Origin: Streptosporangium oxazolinicum
GTDB lineage: Bacteria > Actinomycetota > Actinomycetes > Streptosporangiales > Streptosporangiaceae
Reading direction: 5' to 3'
Assembly: GCF_039537505.1 (NCBI RefSeq)
Contig: NZ_BAABAQ010000011.1
Span: 186,001 to 250,000 of the forward strand
DNA length: 64,000 bases
The notes below the pieces were generated by a model. It did no database searches, was not told where the DNA came from, and saw nothing but the letters and a program-made list of their open reading frames with translations. Positions 60,217 through 64,000 of the stretch are shown here, piece by piece. The position numbers and the translations under genes are program-made. Each line of letters starts with the position of its first letter. Positions within the stretch are counted from its first letter, which is position 1.

Positions 60217-61067
60217 GATGCCTCCCATCTGCCGCGCAGCGCGTCGGCGACGAGCGCGATCCCCACCACCAGCGAGGCGATGGCCAGCGCGGGGGCGAGT
60301 ACGGTCCAGGGCGCGAGCTGGAGCCAGACACGGTTGTCCGAGACCGACGCGCCCCAGTCGGGGGAGCCCGGCGGCTGGCCGAGCCCCAGGAACGACAGCG
60401 TCGCGGCGGCGAAGATCGCGTCGCCGAACCGGGAGGTCGCCTCCACCAGCACGGTCGTGCCGACGTTGGGGAAGATCTCCCGCCGCATCAGCGACCAGGG
60501 GCGTTCCCCGCGCAGCCTGGCCGCCTCGACGTACGCCTTCTCCCGCTCGACCAGCGTCGCCGCGCGGACGCTGCGGGCCACGATGGGCACGAACGACCCC
60601 GCGACGACCAGCACCATGACGGTGACCGAACGGCCCGCCAGCGCCACGAACAGCACCGCGGCGATGATCGCGGGGAAGACCACGACCGCGTCGAGCAGCC
60701 GCATGACGATCTCGTCGACGAGGCCGCCGAACGTCCCCGCCACCAGGCCGACCGCGGTGCCCGCCACGACGGCGAGCGCGGTCGCGAGCGGCGCCACCTG
60801 CAGCACCGGGCGGGCTCCCGCGAGCATCCTGGAGAAGGTGTCGCGGCCGAACTGGTCGGTGCCCAGCCAGTGCTCGGGACCCGGGGGCAGGAAGCGGCTC
60901 AGGGGGTCGTGCTGCTGCGGGTCGTAGGGCACCAGCTGCGGCCAGAACGCGGCGACGACCGCCCAGGCCAGCACGAGCGCGCCGCCCGCGACGAGGGCCA
61001 CCTGGAAGCCGCGCCCGGCCGCCCGCCGTACCCCACCCGCGCCGACGCCCGCTGTGACGGCGCTCAT
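60213..61067 (-). CDS. ABC importer permease, DppC-like
   Basis: 284-residue inner-membrane permease with six helices and the typical N-terminal OppC region (FWPQLVPYDPQQHDP, HWLGTDQFGRDTFSRMLAGAR). The EAA loop that docks the ATPase reads EAARLRGERPWSLMRREIFPNV. The last segment, ATLSFLGLGQPPGSPDWGASV, is the family C-terminal signature. The stop overlaps the ATPase start. A 190-base gap filled with a 15-bp minisatellite separates it from the partner permease. Confidence 0.95.
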   Translation of the reverse strand: MSAVTAGVGAGGVRRAAGRGFQVALVAGGALVLAWAVVAAFWPQLVPYDPQQHDPLSRFLPPGPEHWLGTDQFGRDTFSRMLAGARPVLQVAPLATALAVVAGTAVGLVAGTFGGLVDEIVMRLLDAVVVFPAIIAAVLFVALAGRSVTVMVLVVAGSFVPIVARSVRAATLVEREKAYVEAARLRGERPWSLMRREIFPNVGTTVLVEATSRFGDAIFAAATLSFLGLGQPPGSPDWGASVSDNRVWLQLAPWTVLAPALAIASLVVGIALVADALRGRWEAS

Positions 61068-61111
61068 GTGGCCTCCCTCCCGCGCCCGGCGCCCGATGTC
61101 TCCCCGCGCCT

Positions 61112-61246
61112 TCCGGCCCGGCGTTCACCGCTCGGACGCTCATCGGCCCGGCGCCCATAGGCAAGGCGCCTCCCAGCCCGGTGTGCGCTCGCCCGGCGCC
61201 CATCGGCCCGGTGTCCGTCGGCCAGGTACTCACCGGCCGGGCGCCT
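61112..61246. repeat. 15-bp minisatellite between the two permease genes
   Basis: Nine tandem units of exactly 15 bp, consensus about atcggcccggcgccc, with substitutions but no length changes. It fills the gap between the two permease genes. Both strands are open through the array, but the readable peptides are only five-residue repeats. Confidence 0.9.
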
Positions 61247-61257
61247 CGCACGCCCGT

Positions 61258-62214
61258 TCACGCGGCGGCCCCGCCGAGCCGGATCCGTGGGTCGAGCAGG
61301 CGGTACGCCAGGTCGGCCACCAGGATGATCAGCATGTAGAGGATGCCGAGCACCATCGCGGTGGCCTGGAGGGTCGGCAGGTCCTTGTCGATCGCCGACC
61401 GCAGCAGCAGGGCACCGATGCCGGGGTAGTTGAACAGCAGCTCGACGGCGACCAGCCCGCCGAGCAGGAACTGCAGCTGCACGCCCAGCGCGCTGGTGGC
61501 CGGCACCGTGGAGTTGCGCAGCACGTGCCGCCGCACCACCCGGGCCCGGCCGAGACCGCGCAGCTCCGCGGCCCTGACGTACGGGCTCTCCACGGCCGCC
61601 ACGGTGCCGGCGCGCACGTGGCGTGCGACGTAGCCGGTGCACAGCAGGACGAGGGAGATCACCGGCAGCGCCAGGTGGCCGAGCCGGGTCGCGATCGTCG
61701 CGCCGTCCGGCGCCTGGGCCGAGGCGGGGAACCAGCGCAGCCGCACCGCGAAGACGACCAGCAGCACCACCCCCGTCACGAACTCGGGGATGGCGCCCAG
61801 GGCCAGCCCGGTGACGCTGATGACCCGGTCGGCGGCGCGGTCGTGGTGGACCCCCGCGACCAGCCCGAGCGTCACGGCGACCGGGACCAGCAGGGCGAAC
61901 GCCAGCCCGCCCAGGATCAGCGAGTCGGCGAGACGTCCGAGCACGAGATCGCGGACCGGCACCCCGAGGGTGTGGGAGTCGCCCCACCCGCCGGTGAAGA
62001 ACCCCGACAGCCAGTCGGCGTAGCGGTCGGCGAGCGGCCGGTCGAGCCCCAGCTGCTCGCGGAGCCGCGCCACGGCCTCCTCGCCCGCCTCGCGGCCCAG
62101 GATCGTGCGGGCCACGTCGCCGGGGACCAGCTCGGTGGCGACGAAGACGAGCAGGGACACGGCGAGCAGGGTGAGCGGGATCGCCGCCAGCCGCCGGAGC
62201 AGGAATCGCCTCAT
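61258..62214 (-). CDS. ABC importer permease, DppB-like
   Basis: 318 residues with six helices, beginning MRRFLLRRLAAIPLTLLAVSLLVF. Family marks are GDVARTILGREAGEEAVARLREQLGLDRPL and the EAA loop RAAELRGLGRARVVRRHVLRN. The C-terminus LADLAYRLLDPRIRLGG is typical. It begins six bases after the binding-protein stop, so the two are in one operon. Pairs with the DppC-like permease. Confidence 0.95.
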   Translation of the reverse strand: MRRFLLRRLAAIPLTLLAVSLLVFVATELVPGDVARTILGREAGEEAVARLREQLGLDRPLADRYADWLSGFFTGGWGDSHTLGVPVRDLVLGRLADSLILGGLAFALLVPVAVTLGLVAGVHHDRAADRVISVTGLALGAIPEFVTGVVLLVVFAVRLRWFPASAQAPDGATIATRLGHLALPVISLVLLCTGYVARHVRAGTVAAVESPYVRAAELRGLGRARVVRRHVLRNSTVPATSALGVQLQFLLGGLVAVELLFNYPGIGALLLRSAIDKDLPTLQATAMVLGILYMLIILVADLAYRLLDPRIRLGGAAA

Positions 62215-62220
62215 GCCGCC

Positions 62221-63897
62221 CTACAGCCGCGAGACCGAGCTGAAGTCGACATAGCTCGATGGATGGGCCGACACGCCGGTGAAGCGCTTGGCGTCGTAGG
62301 CCCGGACGGTGCCGCTCCAGACCGCGATGATCACCGGGACGTCCTCGTGCAGCGCCTTGGCGATGATCGCCGCCTGGGCCCCGCGCTCCTCGTCGGTCGT
62401 CGCCGAGTCGTAGGCGTCGGTGGCGGCGTCCAGCGCGGGGTTGGCGTACTTCGAGCCGTTCCACACGCCGCCGCTCTTGACCATCGGGATGATGAACTGG
62501 CTGGGCACCGCGCGCCCGGCCCAGCCCACCAGGTTGGCCGGGGTGAACAGCCAGGGGGTGTCCTTCTCCTGGTCGCCGCCGTAGAAGTCGCCGGAGGTGC
62601 GCTGGTCGAGCTCCACCTCGATGCCGACCTGCTTGAGCTGGTCCTGCACGGTGAGGGCGTAGTCCTTGCTCGGCGGGTCGTACGTCAGCGCGAAGGAGAG
62701 CCTGTCCACCCCGGCCGCGGCGAGCAGCGACGCGACCTTCGCCGGGTCCTTGGCCCGCTGCGGCACGTCCGGCGGCGCGGCCGGGAACAGCGCGGCGAAC
62801 AGGTGGTCGTTGCCCAGCGCGCCGATGCCGTCGTAGACGCCCGCGTTCACCCCCGGCCGGTCCAGGGCGTACGCGACCGCCTGACGCACCTCCTTTTTGT
62901 CGAAGGGCGGCTGGTCCACGCGCAGGGTGAAGGCGGTCAGGCCGGTGCCCTGAACCTGGTCGACGGTGATGCCGCCGACCCCGTCGAGCGGCCCGGCCAG
63001 CGCGGGGCGGCTGAGGATCTGGGCGTCGATCTCGCCGCTCTGCAGTGCGAGCAGGTCCGCCTGGTCGTCGGCGTAGAAGGTGATCCGCACGCCGTCCAGG
63101 TACGGCTTTCCGGGCTCCCAGTACTTCGGGTTGCGGGTGAACACCGCCCCGCTGGAGGCGTCGTACGACTCCAGCAGGAACGGGCCGGTGCCGACGGGCT
63201 TGCCGGTGAAGTCGCCCGCGTAGTCCCTCTTGAGGATCACCGCGTTGTAGTTTCCTGCCGAGACCAGGTACGGGAAGTCGGAGAAGGGCCGTTCCAGGGT
63301 GAAGACGACCGTCGAGTCCCCCCGGACGCCGATGCCGCCCTCGGCCAGGACCGAGTCGAAGGCCGCCGCGGCGGCGGACTTGCTCTTCGGATCGAGCAGC
63401 CGGTCGAAGGTGGCCTTGACCGTCTTCGCGTCCAGCGGCGTGCCGTCGGAGAAGGTGACGCCCTCGCGAAGGGAGAAGACCCAGCGCTTGCCGCCCTCCT
63501 CGGACTCCCACTTCTCGGCCAGGCGGGGCACCAGCTTGAAGTCCCTGTCCAGCCAGACCAGATAGTCGGCCACCAGCTGGACGATCGCGATCGCGGAGCC
63601 GTCGTACATGGTGACGGGGTCGACCGCGGTCGGCGGCGGGGGAGAACCGGCGCGCAGGACGCCGCCGGTCTTCGGCGTGCCCGGCGCGGAGGCGGGAACC
63701 GTCCGGGAGCCGCTCGCCCCCGCCGGGTCGCCCGCGCCGCCCGCGCAGGCGGCGAGCAGCCCGGTCAGCGCGGCGCCCCCGGCCGCGCCGAGGAAGAGGC
63801 GTCGTGACAGGCCGGGGAGGCGGGACAGCACCTCACTGCCGGGACTGCCGGGCCCCCCGGAGGTATTCGGAAGGTCACTGTGGGGGGATTCCTGCAT
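62221..63897 (-). CDS. Tat-type lipoprotein, ABC solute-binding protein (family 5)
   Basis: 558-residue extracytoplasmic receptor of the peptide/nickel (SBP_bac_5) family. After an unstructured leader of about 35 residues the signal reads LSRRLFLGAAGGAAL then LLAACAGG: a twin-arginine motif plus a lipobox, so it is likely folded before export through TatABC. Family marks are RWVFSLREGVTFSDGTPLDAKTVKATFDRLLDPKS (read in parts) and YWEPGKPYLDGVRI. ATG follows GAGGAG. First gene of the importer operon; an AT-rich stretch at 63960-64000, with ATTC-N6-GAAT at 63981-63994, may hold its promoter. Confidence 0.94.
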   Translation of the reverse strand: MQESPHSDLPNTSGGPGSPGSEVLSRLPGLSRRLFLGAAGGAALTGLLAACAGGAGDPAGASGSRTVPASAPGTPKTGGVLRAGSPPPPTAVDPVTMYDGSAIAIVQLVADYLVWLDRDFKLVPRLAEKWESEEGGKRWVFSLREGVTFSDGTPLDAKTVKATFDRLLDPKSKSAAAAAFDSVLAEGGIGVRGDSTVVFTLERPFSDFPYLVSAGNYNAVILKRDYAGDFTGKPVGTGPFLLESYDASSGAVFTRNPKYWEPGKPYLDGVRITFYADDQADLLALQSGEIDAQILSRPALAGPLDGVGGITVDQVQGTGLTAFTLRVDQPPFDKKEVRQAVAYALDRPGVNAGVYDGIGALGNDHLFAALFPAAPPDVPQRAKDPAKVASLLAAAGVDRLSFALTYDPPSKDYALTVQDQLKQVGIEVELDQRTSGDFYGGDQEKDTPWLFTPANLVGWAGRAVPSQFIIPMVKSGGVWNGSKYANPALDAATDAYDSATTDEERGAQAAIIAKALHEDVPVIIAVWSGTVRAYDAKRFTGVSAHPSSYVDFSSVSRL

Positions 63898-64000
63898 CGG
63901 AGGGTCTCCTCGCGGTCGCGGCTGGTGAGGATCCGCGCAGCTCGGCGATGTCCTGCGGCGGCTCGAATATATCCACACTATTCAGGTAGGAATAATGGGC

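Noticed and set aside
57526..60927. Very long plus-strand open frame (1133 codons) opposite the ABC ATPase
   Set aside because: It mirrors the minus-strand ATPase gene, has no ribosome site, and its product is low-complexity Arg/Pro/Gly. The minus strand has all the ABC motifs.
60217..61251. Extension of the ABC ATPase upstream to 61251
   Set aside because: This would overlap the entire DppC-like permease gene; the GTG with GGGAGG at 60216 is clearly the start.
61054..63807. 917-codon plus-strand open frame opposite the permease and binding-protein genes
   Set aside because: A GC-rich antisense shadow; its product has no domain-like features while the minus strand encodes recognisable transporter proteins.
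1..64000. tRNA, rRNA, insertion sequences, integrase or attachment sites
   Set aside because: Looked for on both strands; no cloverleaf-like sequence, transposase motif or target-site duplication could be supported.

Overview
The window is a stretch of chromosome from a high-GC actinomycete. It carries a complete Pup-proteasome locus, twin-arginine translocation genes downstream of pafBC, many GTG/TTG starts, and small Hanks-type kinases. The gene content and order resemble the mycobacterial mpa-dop-pup-prcBA-pafABC-tatAC region, and the overall style suits the order Streptosporangiales; that placement is inference, because no rRNA or other typing marker is present. No tRNA, rRNA, CRISPR array, transposase or phage gene was seen.

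Layout. Positions 1-1896: NarL-type two-component pair (response regulator cut by the window edge). 2165-4298: divergent RecB-like nuclease and site-2 protease. 4458-7910: three-gene operon of a flavoprotein, a four-helix membrane protein and an FHA protein. 7998-10994: divergent CPA2 antiporter and cytoplasmic Ser/Thr kinase. 11259-14266: TetR regulator divergent from a PfkB kinase and a class III aminotransferase. 14312-16441: double GNAT and tRNA m1A58 methyltransferase. 16647-21432: proteasomal ATPase arc, an acyltransferase, and dop. 21564-27462: cobalamin riboswitch and six-gene cobalt/B12 operon. 27696-30206: two paralogous minus-strand kinases and a small membrane protein. 30454-36607: pup, prcB, prcA, a lipoprotein, pafA and a lipoprotein FKBP. 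36983-39268: SufR-like regulator, DUF3291 and DUF3866. 39308-46555: pafB, pafC, a small membrane protein, tatA, tatC, a lipid kinase and helY. 46612-53189: RNB nuclease, 5'-3' exonuclease, PAS-SpoIIE phosphatase, M24 peptidase and acyl-CoA dehydrogenase. 53361-63897: minus-strand group of a disulfide-reductase-like flavoprotein, a tandem DUF427 protein, a 2OG-Fe(II) oxygenase, a degenerate alpha/beta hydrolase and a complete Dpp/Opp-type ABC importer.

How the genes work together. Pup (ending GGQ) is deamidated by Dop, ligated to substrates by PafA, and tagged proteins are unfolded by ARC into the PrcA/PrcB 20S core; PafB/PafC form the WYL-type DNA-damage activator. Unlike the mycobacterial arrangement, dop is separated from pup by about 9 kb holding the riboswitch-controlled B12 operon and two kinases, and pup is separated from prcB by 735 bases without a convincing gene.

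The main points of novelty are the flavoprotein/membrane/FHA operon, the importer-oxygenase-DUF427 operon containing an apparently inactive hydrolase, a 74-bp tandem duplication that spans two convergent genes, a pair of operator-like palindromes on one promoter, and several minisatellites with periods of 9, 12, 15 or 18 bp, some translated and some not.
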